A program made the position numbers and the translations under genes. From positions 1,550,001 through 1,614,000 of the forward strand of contig BTPP01000002.1 of assembly GCA_037102815.1 (NCBI GenBank): DNA of 64,000 bases, read 5' to 3'. Of this stretch, positions 21,159 to 32,770 are shown piece by piece. The notes under the pieces are model-generated. The model did no database searches, was not told the origin of the DNA, and saw nothing but the letters and a program-made list of their open reading frames with translations. Origin of the DNA: Neurospora intermedia (Eukaryota; Ascomycota; Sordariomycetes; Sordariales; Sordariaceae). The number at the start of each line of letters is the position of its first letter. Within the stretch, counting starts at the first letter, position 1.

Positions 21159-23228
21159 CTAGGCCATCAACCTTTCCGTCGTCGTGACCTTGTCCCACCC
21201 ATGCGGCCCCGGCGCTTCGAACACACCTCTCTTACTGAGGGTCAGCCCCAGGCCCTTGTGTACCTCCACCTGGAAGGGAGCGAACGGTCGCGCTTCGCCA
21301 TCGATGCTGATCACTCCATTCGGGTCCTGGTATCGGGGTGTCAAGCGGAAAGCGGAGACCTTACGATAGGAAACCAAGGGGTTGTCGAAGAAGTGGCCTG
21401 ATTCGACCGAGAGTTGGAGGTTGATGTTCTTCCAGAGGGAGATGTCGCCGTCGGTCGTGATGAGGTCCAACAAACCATCGTTGGCGAGGGCGGCAGAGAA
21501 GAAGTTGGCGTCTGGGGCCATGTAGGCCATCTGTCAAGGTTGTTAACGTGACTGGAAGAGCAAAGGGGGGGCAAGGGGAAAACAAACATTACCGCAGTAA
21601 AAGCTTCCCAACTTTTCATGTGGAACCACCTCCCAGTCTTCCGGCAACTTATCATTCACCGTTCCATACTTCAAACCCGGCATTCCCTCTCCCTCTCCTT
21701 CTCCTTCTCCTTCTCCTTCCCCATCGTTACTACCACCCTCCTCCCCATCACCGCTAGCCTCCCCATTCCCAACCTCACTTTCCGCCCCCTTCACCCCCCT
21801 CGCATAATGCCCCCTAATCTCCTCCTTCCCGCCCACTTCCACCTTCATCGCCACATCACATGGATACGTCTTCTTCCTGATGGCCAGCGTCAAGAACCCG
21901 TACGTAAACCTTGCCGCACCCATCCACCTCAGATGCTCGGTAGTGATATCCAAATCGGCAATCAAGCCGTACGCCTGGCTCAGAAAGCTCGTCAGACGCT
22001 CTCCATCTTGCAGCGTGACGCTGCACAGGTCCAGCTTCGTCGGCACACCCTTGACGATAGCTAGCGCCGCCAGCGAAGGGCGATGGGTACCGTAGAGGTT
22101 ACAGCTCATGGCGTTTCCCGAGCCGCAGGGTATGTGGCACACTGCCAGCTTTGAAAGCGCCTTGCGGGCATCGGGCCGCTTGGAGAGCCCATTGAAGACT
22201 TCGTGCGGTAGACCGTCGCCGGAGCAGGGGATGGCGATGTCGTACTCTGAAATATCCAGGTCCTGCGCGAGGGTGACGGCTTCGCCCGAGTAGGTGGTGC
22301 GGACGACGGTCAATGGCATGCGTGCCGCTTCGAAGATGGGGCGGACCTTCTTTTCAAAAATCTTGTCGGCGCCGCCGGGGCCGGCATGCGGGTTGACAAG
22401 CACCCAGGCGCGCTTGCGGCGCTGGATGGGGGCAGGGTAGGCGAGGTCGAGGACGTGGGCGACAAAGGCGTCCAAGGTGGCGGCGGAAACTGGAGGAATG
22501 GAGGGTGGTGAGAGAAGTGGCTCGCGCTCTCGGGGACCTTGGAGAGAGGCTGAGGGGAGGGGGAACTCGAGTTGGCGGACGATGAGCTGATGTTTCTTGG
22601 GAGAGGTCTCTTCGGCGAAGTCGATGCGGAGGTAGTTGCGGTCGGGGGTGATGTAGGCCCAGAGGATGTTGTAGAATGGTACGGACCCGGGAGCGAGACG
22701 GCGCGAAGGGGTGACTGTGGAGGAGGGAGGGAAGCGGTGTTAGTATACTGTCGAGAGAAATGTGGTTTGAAAATTCGGTTGAGGTTGAAGCTTGAGCTTT
22801 TCCTTCCACATCGGACGTTCTGTGTGACTGTAAAGAGGATTCATGTGTATGAGGAACTTGATGCTTTTTATATACCTGAGCAGCACGAACGTGACTTTTT
22901 GGTGGCAGCGGCATGTTCTGTGCATGCTTTGCGGTTAGTCTAAGGACGAACGTAGGTCTTATGAGGAAGAAGAGATGTCCAGTCCAAAGAAAATGTGCTT
23001 GAGGGAGGGATCAGATGTGCCATGTATATGGAGGCTTCACATACCTTGAATAACCAAGTGATCCTTCTCACAAGTGAGTGTGACCGTGGGCAGTTCGAGA
23101 ATGGTGACATTCTTTCCGGAAGCAGAAGTGGTGGCTTGCAATGTCACGGCCTGAATGGACGGCTCTTGTGCGCTCGCCTTCGCAATGGCTGCCGCGTGTT
23201 CATCCTGTAGTTGTCGAACGTCCCCCAT
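21159..23228 (-). CDS. lcb4: Sphingoid long-chain-base kinase (Lcb4/sphingosine kinase family)
   Basis: Phosphorylates sphingoid bases such as phytosphingosine using ATP, the step leading to lyase breakdown and signalling lipids. Proposed exons are 23045-23228, 21588-22714 and 21159-21530 (introns 330 and 57 nt), giving 560 residues. The DAG-kinase catalytic region has VLVNPHAGPGGADKIF (phosphate/nucleotide loop), then CSGDGLPHEVFNGL with the catalytic SGDG, and HIPCGSGNAMSCNL. Substrate-side segments AYGLIADLD and NMAYMAPDANFF follow, with the final ISIDGEARPFAPFQVEVH typical of the family. A Gly/Glu run (GEGEGEGEGEGEG) forms an acidic loop between two core blocks. The second intron uses a GTTTGT donor, chosen because only it yields YCGN-MAYMA. 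The 330-nt first intron is long and less certain. Confidence 0.9.
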
Positions 23229-24684
23229 GTTTTCCCGTGTGTTTCGATTCTCTTTCGATGTTCTTTGGTGTCTATATTTCCGTTTGTATCACGGTGTCGG
23301 TCAAGGCAAGAACCTCAATGGATCCCGGTGCCGAGGAGCTATGCGGGGAGGAGTGTACAAGTGGAATGGATGGATGCGGGTGGCTTTTAAGCTTAACGGC
23401 ACGCGCGAATACCCGCAACGGAGCTGACGATGATGATGATGATGATGGGCCACAAAGAAGACAACCCGACAAAACAAAATACCTCCAGACCAAAACACTG
23501 AAGATGCTGAAAAGTAAGAAGCAAGCAGACAGTTCAAGAGAGAGATGGGATGAAACGAAGCTCGGCTTAAGTTGTTGCTGACTCGGGTCGCACTCTCGGA
23601 CTCTAAGAAAGCACCGTACCGTTGACAGTCTCGCCAAAATCGGTGCTTGGCATTGTTGTCTTGGCTCATGGATGGCACTTGTTGAGACAGGGGCAACGTC
23701 GGCCCTCACTGGCTGACCAAATCCCTGCTGAAGCCGTCGTCGTTGTCTCCTCAACCGTTCTGTTGTTTGGTTTGGTTGCAGTTTCTGCTCAGGGGTCAAC
23801 TGCGGACCCCGTCATAGCTCCCTCCCGTCCCATTGCTGCTGCTGGCTGCTGATGCTGCACCTGTGCATTCATCAACTGCAGCAGGAAGCATGTGCCCGCT
23901 TCCACTTCCACCGAGGCGCATGCGCTACACTGACTGCCGTTGCATGCCTGACGGGGTGGCACATCCGGTGCCGGATACGCCGGAAATATAGGCGATTTAA
24001 CCGTGCCAAGCTACCAGAGCTACCTCCGGCTCTACTGGACTTGGCCACAAGTGTCCAGCATCAGACGACAACCTCCGGACACACTAACAGTAGAAACCTT
24101 TGTACCTTTACGTAACCCATCACGGCTGGGTATCCAGAGAGAGCACCGCTAAACAGATGATGCGGTTTCAGTTGTGTATGTATCTGCACAAAGAAAAAGT
24201 TGATAAAAACTCCGGCGTCCAAAAGAGTCCATGCTCCCTCGCCTCGCCCCGTCTACATACCTTCCTGTAGGCAACGAAGTATGCAAATCAACCTAACTTT
24301 TGGAATACCTTTCTTTGCCCCGGCCGGATAACCCTCCTGCTAGTAAAAATATCATCCTTTTTTGTCAAACAGTCAACTCAGGCAGTCCCCGCTAGCTCAT
24401 CAGCCACTCACACCCATCTACCTTTGGTCCATCTCCCGGCACATATGAAGTGGTGAATAGAGATACCTTAGAACCTCTGATGATGACCTAGTTCTACTCC
24501 CCCAAGCTTTGACTCTGCGGGTCGTTGCCTTTTAGGCTGGCGGACGCTGGACTTCGAATAGCAAGGCGCGGAAGCGCTCGCTCGAGAATTGCGACGGCAT
24601 TGAAAAGGGTTCAGCCGATGGAACTTGCAACTTCTTCAAGTCCGACTCTGACAACATGCCCAAAACAGCTCGATTCGGATCCTT
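23229..24684. other. Intergenic: lcb4 promoter and NatA-subunit 3' region
   Basis: A 1.46-kb stretch between two minus-strand genes. It holds a (GAT)6 microsatellite at 23429-23446 about 200 bp upstream of the lcb4 start. Open frames are short and unrecognised. Confidence 0.5.
23429..23446. repeat. (GAT)6 microsatellite
   Basis: Six perfect GAT units upstream of lcb4. Confidence 0.9.
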
Positions 24685-26940
24685 CTAAGAACTGAACTTG
24701 GCCTTGAGCACTTCTTTGACCTTGGCCGACTGAGCATCGTCAAGAGACTCGACCGCCTTCTGGAGCTCAGCGAATTGCTCCTTGACGCGGGGGTGCTCGG
24801 GGTCGAGCGCCTGAGCCGCGTTTAGGCAGCGCAGCGCCAGAAGATACTTCTCTGTAGATTTATTAGTGGGATATCAATTACAGGGGCTGCATCGAAACTT
24901 ACTCCTGCGGATGTAAACATCGAAACCGGCAATTTGGCCCTCAATGTTCTTGGGGCTGAACTGCAAGATGTTGGTGAGGAACTTCATGGCATCACCCAAA
25001 GGATCCGTCGTGGCAGCGAGCTTGAGGCCGTTCGGGTCGTCGTCTTTCTTCTTAGGTTCCTCGTCCTTCTTGGCCGTCGCCTTGTTGGGATCCTGTTTAG
25101 CAGCCTTCTCAGCGGCCTCCCGCTCGGCCTTCTGAGCTTCCTTGCGGGCCTTCTTGGCAGCCTTCTTCTTCTCAGCGGCATCCTCTCCGTTGGTGGCCTC
25201 GCCAGTACCGTTGGTGCCGTTGGCAGAAGCCTGCTGCTTCTCAAACATATCGAGGTACAGCTTGACAGCGTCAAGAGCAGCGCGGAAGTAAAAGGGGTGC
25301 TCGCGGATGCTGTCCTCCCAGCGGATCATGTCGACATAGGCACGGATCTGACCCTTACGGAGGGAGAAGCTGTGGAAGTCGAACTGGTCCTCCTGCCAGA
25401 TATCGAAAATGTTGTGGATGGTGGTGAAACGCTTGAGAGCCAAGCCGGTGTTGCCACGCCGTTGCCAGGCCTCGCCATCTTCAGTCAAGAACCACATGCA
25501 CTGCATGTCGGTCAAGTCAGCGAGGGGCCCGCCGACAGTTTCAGCCCTTGTGAAAAGACCCATGGTCTCGAGGGCCTTCTCGTTCTCGTTGTTCCGTAGT
25601 TGGTACTTGGCAGCCTTGGAGTTGATGTAACGATCCTTGGTGTCGAGCGAACGGGCACGGTCCATGGTTTCCGAGGCCTTGGCGGTATCGCCCTGGTGCT
25701 TGAATATCCTGGCCTTGGTCATGTGGAAGTCAACGTTCTTGGGATCGAGCTCGATAGCCTGCTCGACATACTCCATGGCCTTGGCAAGGTCGCGGCTGAG
25801 GTGGTAGTTGTAATGTTGCGCCAGGAAGTAAAGAGCAGCACCGACACCCTTGGAGCTGTCGCCGTTCGCTTGCTCAGACCCCTTGTGCTCCTTCAGATAC
25901 TCCTCGGCAAGGGCAAGAATGGCCTCCTTCTTGGCAACCTCAGAGTAGAGGTGCTTGAGGTTGGCAAACACCGAAGGCACACCCCTGTCCAACATGTTGG
26001 TGAGATAGCTCTTGGCAGCAGCCTTGAAGCTATCGCCGGTGAGGAAGTTGAGAGGCAACCTCTTGGCAGCATCCGAGCGAGGGTACTTGGCAGCATACTC
26101 GTCATAGATGGCCTTGAGGGCAGCCTCGTCCTTCTCGTCAATCTCCAAAGCCTCGATCAGACCCTTGTAGTACTCGGGGTGCTCGGGGTTCCTGTCCAGC
26201 AGTGCCCGCCACGCCTTTGCCGCCTCCTCTTTCCTGTTGAGCTGACCCAAGTAGCGCGCCCGCATTTCCATAACAGCCAACCTGTCCAGGCAGTTCTTGC
26301 AGTCGGACTCGAGGTGCTCGAGCGCACGCTTGATATCGCCTCGCTCGGCAATGATGGTGTTCTTGTAGAGGAGAGCCTCGGAGTGCTCCTGGTCGGTCTT
26401 GAGGGGAACGTTGGTCATGGACTTCTCGTAGGTGGTGAGGATGTTCTCGGCCTGTTCGAGGCTGCCTTCGAGCTGATAGGCAATCGCAAGGGCGGTCCAG
26501 TTCTGGCGGAGATGGGGCTTGGCCTTGAGCATGGCGAACCTGCTCTGGACGTAGCCCTGGTAGTCGCGGATCTGGACCTGGAGGACGGCGAGGTCACGCT
26601 GGATCTGTTGGGACTCGGGCTCGAGCTTGAGGGCAAACTTGTAGGCCTTGATGGCCTCGTCGAAGTTCTTGTGCTGGCGGTAGAGGATGCCGTAGACGTG
26701 CCAGCAGATGTGGGACTTCATGTCGACGGTGAGAGCCTCCTTGGCGAGGGCAAAGGCCTCCTCCGTCTTGCCCTGGGAGTTCATGATCAGAGCCTTCATG
26801 GACATGGTGTCGCCATGCCTGGGGTTTTTCTTGAGGATCTGCTCGGCGGCCTTCAAGCCGCGCTTGTACTGCTTGTCCTCATAGTGGCGGATGACGGTAC
26901 GAAAGAGGTTGGCCTCTCTCGTGCTCAGGGTTTGCGGCAT
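24685..26940 (-). CDS. nat1: N-terminal acetyltransferase A auxiliary subunit (Nat1/NAA15)
   Basis: Ribosome-anchoring scaffold of NatA, which acetylates protein N-termini after Met removal together with the Ard1/Naa10 catalytic subunit. Exons 24903-26940 and 24685-24851 (51-nt intron, GTAAGT...CTACAG) give 734 residues. The chain is a tetratricopeptide-repeat solenoid: FRTVIRHYEDKQYKRGLKAAEQIL at the N-terminus and HGDTMSMKALI, ICWHVYGILYRQHKNFDEAI, YLGQLNRKEEAAKAWRALL and later repeats. A lysine/alanine-rich charged segment lies around residues 585-640 (AAEKKKAAKKARKEAQKAER), followed by the conserved DPLGDAMKFLTNILQFSP. The small last exon restores YIRRKKYLLALRCLNAAQAL and ends AKFSS. Length is somewhat below yeast Nat1 (854). 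A 456-codon antisense frame over this gene is a codon-bias shadow. Confidence 0.93.
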
Positions 26941-27914
26941 CGAGGAATGGACTGCGGGGTGGGACGATGAGGAAAGGGTTGTGTTTCGATGTCAAAGATG
27001 GCCGCGGGGTTGGGTTGCGGCGGAAGGACGGTTGTCGCGGAGTGGGTTGTTGTTATTGTTGTTGTTAAGCTCGGGAGGATGAAGACTCTCTCGAGTCGGA
27101 GACTGCCACTATGTCAGGTCAGGGATCAGTTCGTGGGGGAGGGGGACGAGGGGCCGGCCGAGAGTGGGCTGGTTTTGGTGGAAGTGGATGTCGTTGTTTC
27201 GGTGTCGGGGATGAGCGGAGCCTGGTGGGACAACTTGCTCCCACAGCCAACAACGTTGGGACACAGAGGGTTTGCACAGCACAAGTACCTGAACTATCTG
27301 GACTTGGGGAATGTATATACTTACACACTACAGCAATAGAAAAGACGAATAAAGAAAAAACGAAGCCTGGAATCGTTTTAAGAGCTTGACAGATGTGACT
27401 ATTCCAGTTCTTGTCGACGTTGACGATGTCTTTTCCCCAAACTGCAAAGTGAAATTCTACAGCTGACAATTTGCTGAGATGGGCGCATTGAACAAAAAGC
27501 TGCTGTCTGCCGATTGGCCAACAGCCGGCGAAGCTCTCCCACTCACCTCCCTATAAGTGGGGTTAATCTTTAGCTAAAGTCCGGCTCGGCCCTCTCGGTA
27601 ACAGCACCGAAGACACGGAAGCCTCCCGCCAGATCCCGCGATAACTCCTCCCGAGACAATGAAAGATTTCCATATTCCTCACGGCGATAGACGAAAGCCT
27701 AATTTAATGCAGATATTTTCGCTTCTTTCTTCAGATATATTGACAGAAGATCCCACTGCCCTACAATTACAACTATTCATATGGTCACACATCCTAATAC
27801 GCCATACCCGATGCTTAGCAGACACTTTTTCACTTACACCCCTTCCTTCCCTTACCTTCATCTCTTCATAAGCCATCACATCACCCACTGCCATCAGCAC
27901 AAAAAGAATCATCA
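26941..27914. other. Intergenic: nat1 promoter
   Basis: A 974-bp stretch. The segment just upstream of the nat1 start is rich in repeated GTTGTT/GTTATT triplets (27041-27066). No gene seen. Confidence 0.45.
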
Positions 27915-28572
27915 TCACGCCAACGGCAAATGCTTATCCCTCCTCCACTCCCCCAAAGCCTGCTCCCACGTCTTCCCATCACTCCCACACCTCTCCCCCA
28001 CAATCCCCCACGTTCTCGTCCTCACAATATTCTCCACGCCCTGCTCCATCCTGATCACGCTCGCCAGCTGTTCCGTCCTCGGCTCTCGCGGGAAAAACCT
28101 CGCCGAGTAGGGGTCCAACCGTTCATTCACCACCCTCTCCCGATCCTTCTGCTTCTCGGCCTCCCGGATCGCCACCTCCGGGTCGTCCGGATCCGGCGAG
28201 GTGGCCACCAGCGCGCAGTAGCTCAGCACCTGCGACCGCGCTTGCCACGAGGGGAACAACACTTGGTCTTTGAATTCTTGGCAGGCAGCCGGGTCGATTT
28301 GCCGTGATAAGGGCCGGGGGCTGCGCTGGGTGGTGGAGGACGGGTCGAAGCCTGCGCGGGAGGGAGTGACGAGGGCGTTGAGGTTTTGGGTTATGGTGTC
28401 GTCGATGGCGGAGCGGGAGACTCGTAGGAAGTCTGTGGATTTCGGGTCAGTATAGTGTAAAGACACATGTTTCTTTTCGTATGGTAAAATCCCCACCTCG
28501 TAAGGCTGCTGTTGAAAAGCAAAACTGGGGAGTGAGCGCTGGTGCGGACGGCGCGCTTGTGGGCTGGACCAT
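27915..28572 (-). CDS. Cid2/MIX23-like protein (caffeine-induced death protein 2 family)
   Basis: Exons 28497-28572 and 27915-28432, separated by a 64-nt intron (GTGGGG...CCACAG), give 197 residues. The start at 28572 (MVQPTSAPS) is the only ATG ahead of the conserved block. The family core reads LTPQFCFSTAALRDFLRVSR across the junction and SAIDDTITQNLNAL, matching the opening of fungal Cid2/MIX23 proteins. Then come cysteines in ACQEFKDQVLFPSWQ and VLSYCALV, and a helix DPYSARFFPREPRTEQLASV. The human and yeast relatives are intermembrane-space proteins with paired cysteines linked to mitochondrial import; S. pombe cid2 was named for a caffeine phenotype. The C-terminal RTWGIVGERCG is also conserved-looking. 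The family call rests on recognition, not on a search. Confidence 0.75.
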
Positions 28573-30414
28573 GGTGTTCTTGGGCTTGGGCTTTTCGGCT
28601 GGAGGCGCTGCAGTTTGGCCAGCCGTTGCAGCAGCTTCCCCCTTCTGCGTTGTCCAAAGAAGGTTCGCCACTTTGTCGCTTTTTTGTCTGATTGTGGTTA
28701 CTGAAGGTATCACAAAAGCTGAGCCCTTCAAAGTTGAAATGCGCTGATAATCGTTGATATGGTAATAGGCCGGGGTATCGCACGTTCAACGATCTGTCAA
28801 AAGTCTCAGGGCAATGACATCCGATGGAAGCAACTGGTGACGATCATGGAAGCGGCGGGTGGGGAGCTGCTGTGGAGTAAGCTGGGGGCACTTAGCTTTA
28901 GTTCATTGGAGCCGATGCCAAGCAAGCTGCCAGCTGCCAAGGGAGGTGTCTTGTTATGTGCACACCATCCTGTCACTATAGCGATATCAGGCTTGTACGT
29001 CCGGCATACTGGAAGAGAACTTCCGGCGTCGTCCATCAACCACATCGTATTTCTCTACGGCTGAAGAGTCTCGAATCTCCTGAGAGACTACCAACCCATT
29101 GTCGTATATGCGCGCGCGCGAATGGGATTGGTGGTTAACCACTATAAATCTCCCTTTCTATTTGCTCATGATCATTCAATCAGAATCGATCGTCATCCCC
29201 AAACTTCAAGTCATCAAATAGCTACCTCCTACCTATCTACATTACTACCACGACCCTCATCAAAATCCCAAAAAAGAAAGAAAGAGCGACAAAAAAAAAT
29301 TCCGATTCTACTCCGAGACGCGAAACCGACGCCGCTCGCCCTTTTATTATAACGAACACCGACCACTGCATCTGGATCTCCTCGCCACCTACCTGCGTCA
29401 AGTTGTGTTGATTTCTTCCGATCTCCCCTCCCCACATTTTCGTCATTTGTCTTTCCCACACATCCTCCCTCCCTGGGAATCTCAGGTTCCCTCTCGTGAT
29501 TCAATCTTTCTCCAATCCGGGACCAGTCAGCCATTTGCCCCCTTCAGAAAGGAGAAAAAGAAAAAAAAAGAAAGGAAGGAAGAAAATACCCCTTCTCCTT
29601 ATCCACGAAAGCCTCTTCTGAACTGAACCCCTTCTTTTCTTCACCAATGGACGGACATAATGATGAGATTAGAAATTACTTGCAGAAACTATCAGGCCAT
29701 GTATAACACTTTTGTTCAACAAAACTGGTACGCTGTACTAGTATATAGGCCAAGTCTCAGCCAGCCATCTTTTTTTTTTTTCTGTGTCTGGGTGTCATTT
29801 AGCAAGCGCCTCACCAACGCCTCGATTGGTTCTCTATTGGGAAAATCCTCCTCACGAGATTGCTTGCCCGGCCGGAACAAGCCCAAGTCATTTCAACAGC
29901 GCACCACGTTTTCCTTCGGTGGTCTCTTCCTCATTGCTGTTACTAGTCTAGCAAAAGGGAAAGAGGCGCCGCCCACCAATTTCCCTTGGTTTCTTTGGTT
30001 CGAGGGACGAGTCGCAATCTTCTTGTCGGTGCTTGCTTTGCCGTTGAAGACAAGTTGAACTACTAGTACCTCGACACTAGTGCTGAGTGCCGAACATTTG
30101 GTAGGATTGGTACCTGACTAGTCGTGTACACGAGGTTAACCATGTCTTACCTTTCTTCTTGTGATCCCTCTAGCGTCGTTGATCGCTTGGTTTGATCTTC
30201 TTCCTTGGTCAGACTCCTTGTTCTGGTTGCTCGGCGAAGGCGCATGTGGATTGTTTATAAGCTACACAATTGTACGACACGTCGTCGATCTGCATATGTC
30301 CTTCCCCTTTTCGTTTTCCCAGCTTCATTTATTAAAAGTTGTTTACCCTTCGTACGTATGTTCGTCCAATTCATATAAGTTCAACGTCTATGTCTGGAGT
30401 CAACAACAAAAGCC
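28573..30414. promoter_or_regulatory. Divergent promoter region, Cid2-like / ankyrin gene
   Basis: A 1.84-kb stretch between divergent starts. It includes a CGCGCGCG run near 29110-29119, purine and pyrimidine tracts around 29260-29600 and a T12 run near 29770-29781. No coding region recognised. Confidence 0.45.
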
Positions 30415-32770
30415 ATGTTTCATCACGTCAGACCTTCAAGGATTCAGCTAGACGATGGCCTCAGTCTCGATAGCGGTCTGGGCATGGCGTCTCAGCCATC
30501 CTCGCCCATAACCCCAAAGCATCTCGCGTCTTTCGAGTATATAACAAGGCGCCTGTCGCCGTAAGTCAAAAACTTGTGCTTTGGTTCTCAATGGTTTTAC
30601 TAAACAAGTGGTTAGCACCAACCCATTCAGCGATGATGCCGCCACCGGTCTAGGCGACCTCTTTCCTGGCGAGAGGAGCGAACCGTCACCAGTGCCAGAA
30701 CCCAGTACCCCATCGAGGGAACTCACTCACCCACCCACACCAAAAACTGAACCACAGCCACACACCACTCCCCTCCTCACAGCAGACCCCCGGGTAACAA
30801 GGACATTATCACTCAAACTTGGTCCGATACCAAAGAAGCACCGCCAAAGCACCACCCAACTCGCCGAGCAGCTTCACCACGCCATTGATAAGGACGATAC
30901 CGGCACAATCCTGGAGCTCATCAAAGAGGGCCGCATTGACCCCAACATCCAAAGACCAGGATCAAGCCTACCGCCCCTTCATGAGGCCCTCGCCGCTCGT
31001 TTCGTCGATGCCACCAACTTCCTCGCCCTCTCAGGCGCAGACTTGGAAGCAACCAACAGGACGAAAGAGACAGCCATCATTACTGCCACCAAGAACGGGT
31101 TCCCCAGTGCCTCCATCACCTTACTCTGCGAACTTGGCGCCAAGCTAGACGCCGTTGACATATTCGGCCGATCAGCGCTTCACTACGCAGCAAGCAGCCA
31201 CGGCTCAGCTTCATCTTCCCCTTCCTCTTCGTCTGGGAAGTCCATCGAGGATGCCAAGGTGGAAACGGTCAAGATCCTGTGCTCCCACGGCGCCAACCCA
31301 AACCTGCCGGACGAAACAGGCCATATGCCTCTCCACCAAGCGGTCCACAGCGTGCGCCTAGCCGCAGCCAGACAACTCCTTGACTGCGGTGCCGACATCA
31401 ACGCCGCAACCAAGAGCGGACGGACTCCTCTTTACTTGGCCATCGCTAAGCGCAGCACGGACATTGTCTCCGTTCTCTGCGAGCGCGGTGCTGTTATCAA
31501 CCGCCGCGTTGGTGATTCCACACCCTTGCTGGCCGCCATCACGGCCGGTTGTACCGATATTGCTCGGGTGTTGATCCAGGCGGGCGCTGCTGACCCCAAC
31601 TTGTCTGGAGGGAAGGGAAACTTTCCCTTGCTCATGGCATCGGCATTGGGGAATGAAGAGCTAGTTGAACTGCTACTGGCACGCGGTGCTGATGTGCATG
31701 TGGCGAGCAGCTCGACCGGGATGACACCGTTGCACGTGGCATGCCAGGGCGGGCACGAGGGGATCGTGGGCATGTTGATCAGAGCTGGAATGCCAGTGGA
31801 CGGTGTAAATAAAGACGGACTGACGCCGCTCGCGCTGGCCGTTGAGGGTGTTCATGATGAGATTGTGAAGATGCTGTTGATGCATGGCCGTGCGGATGCG
31901 AACCATGCTTATGAAGGGCAGTCTCTGCTCTGGAGGGCTTTGAAGCGACTGACTGCTGCTACCATTCGCGCCTCCAGGACTACAAGCAGCCCGGGGACAC
32001 CGACAGCGGTAGCCCATGCCAAGTACGTGACGGTGACTGCGATGGAGAGGATCATTCATCTCCTGATATCGTCCGGTGCCGATGTCACTGCTCCACAGGA
32101 TGAGCTTGGGATCAGTCCGCTGCATCAGGCTTGCCGACTAGGGTTGGACTCCATCGTTGAGATGATGCTCTCAACGCCACGAGGTGCCTACGTATCCGCT
32201 CCGCTTTACAGCGAGAAGCATGGCAATGGTGGTATTATCGAAACACAGCTATGGTCAGGCCACACTCCCCTCTTCTTCGCCGTCGAAGGTGGTCACTTGA
32301 CCACAACCAAGCTCCTAATCGAGAAACACCATGCGGATATCAACACCCGAACAGCGGTTAACGCAACCCTGCTATGGGCGGCTATCGGTCACCCACATAT
32401 ATTACGCTACCTCTTAACCCTGAAGCCTTTGCAAGGACAAGGGGTTGAAAGAACGGGAAGTGTCCGCAAGCGGCTAAGGCTGGTGAACTTTGGGCGCATC
32501 AACGAAGATGGGATATTGGGAGGAGAAGGATTTGACTTGAACCATAGAGATCATGGAGGAGCCACGGTTCTTCATGCTGCAGCCGCCGCGGCTCAGCTAG
32601 AAGATGTGAGGATACTGCTGAGGAAAGGGGCAAAACAGTTTGCTGCTCATGAGGTTTATGATGATTTGGCAGGGAGGAAGGGAGGTACATACCGACAAGG
32701 AACACCGGCTGGAATTGCCAGACAAAAAGGACATGACAAGATCGCGGAGATGATAGAAGGCTGGCGGTAA
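30415..32770 (+). CDS. Ankyrin-repeat protein
   Basis: Exons 30415-30560 and 30616-32770 (55-nt intron, GTAAGT...GTTAG) give 766 residues. The start at 30415 is the first ATG after an in-frame stop; a second in-frame ATG at 30484 (MASQPSS) is an alternative that removes 23 residues. The N-terminal 90 residues are Pro/Ser/Thr-rich and likely disordered, with TNPFSDDAATGLGDLF at the splice junction. From about residue 125 there are a dozen or so ankyrin repeats with clear cores, for example GRSALHYAAS, GHMPLHQAV, GRTPLYLAIAK, GMTPLHVACQGGHEGIV, GLTPLALAVEG, GISPLHQACRLG, GHTPLFFAVEGGH and GATVLHAAAAA. No catalytic domain accompanies them, so it is probably a scaffold or adaptor. Partners cannot be inferred. 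Confidence 0.85.

Noticed and set aside
25600-26970. 456-codon open frame opposite the NatA subunit gene
   Set aside because: Antisense shadow of a GC3-biased gene: Leu/Val/Gly-rich, no family, and it lies wholly opposite a well-supported coding exon.
28447-28731. Longer N-terminus for the Cid2/MIX23-like protein
   Set aside because: The frame is open to 28731 but lacks an ATG before 28572.
30161-30451. Hydrophobic 96-codon frame before the ankyrin gene
   Set aside because: Short, no family and lies in the leader region; its end overlaps the ankyrin gene's proposed first exon in another frame.
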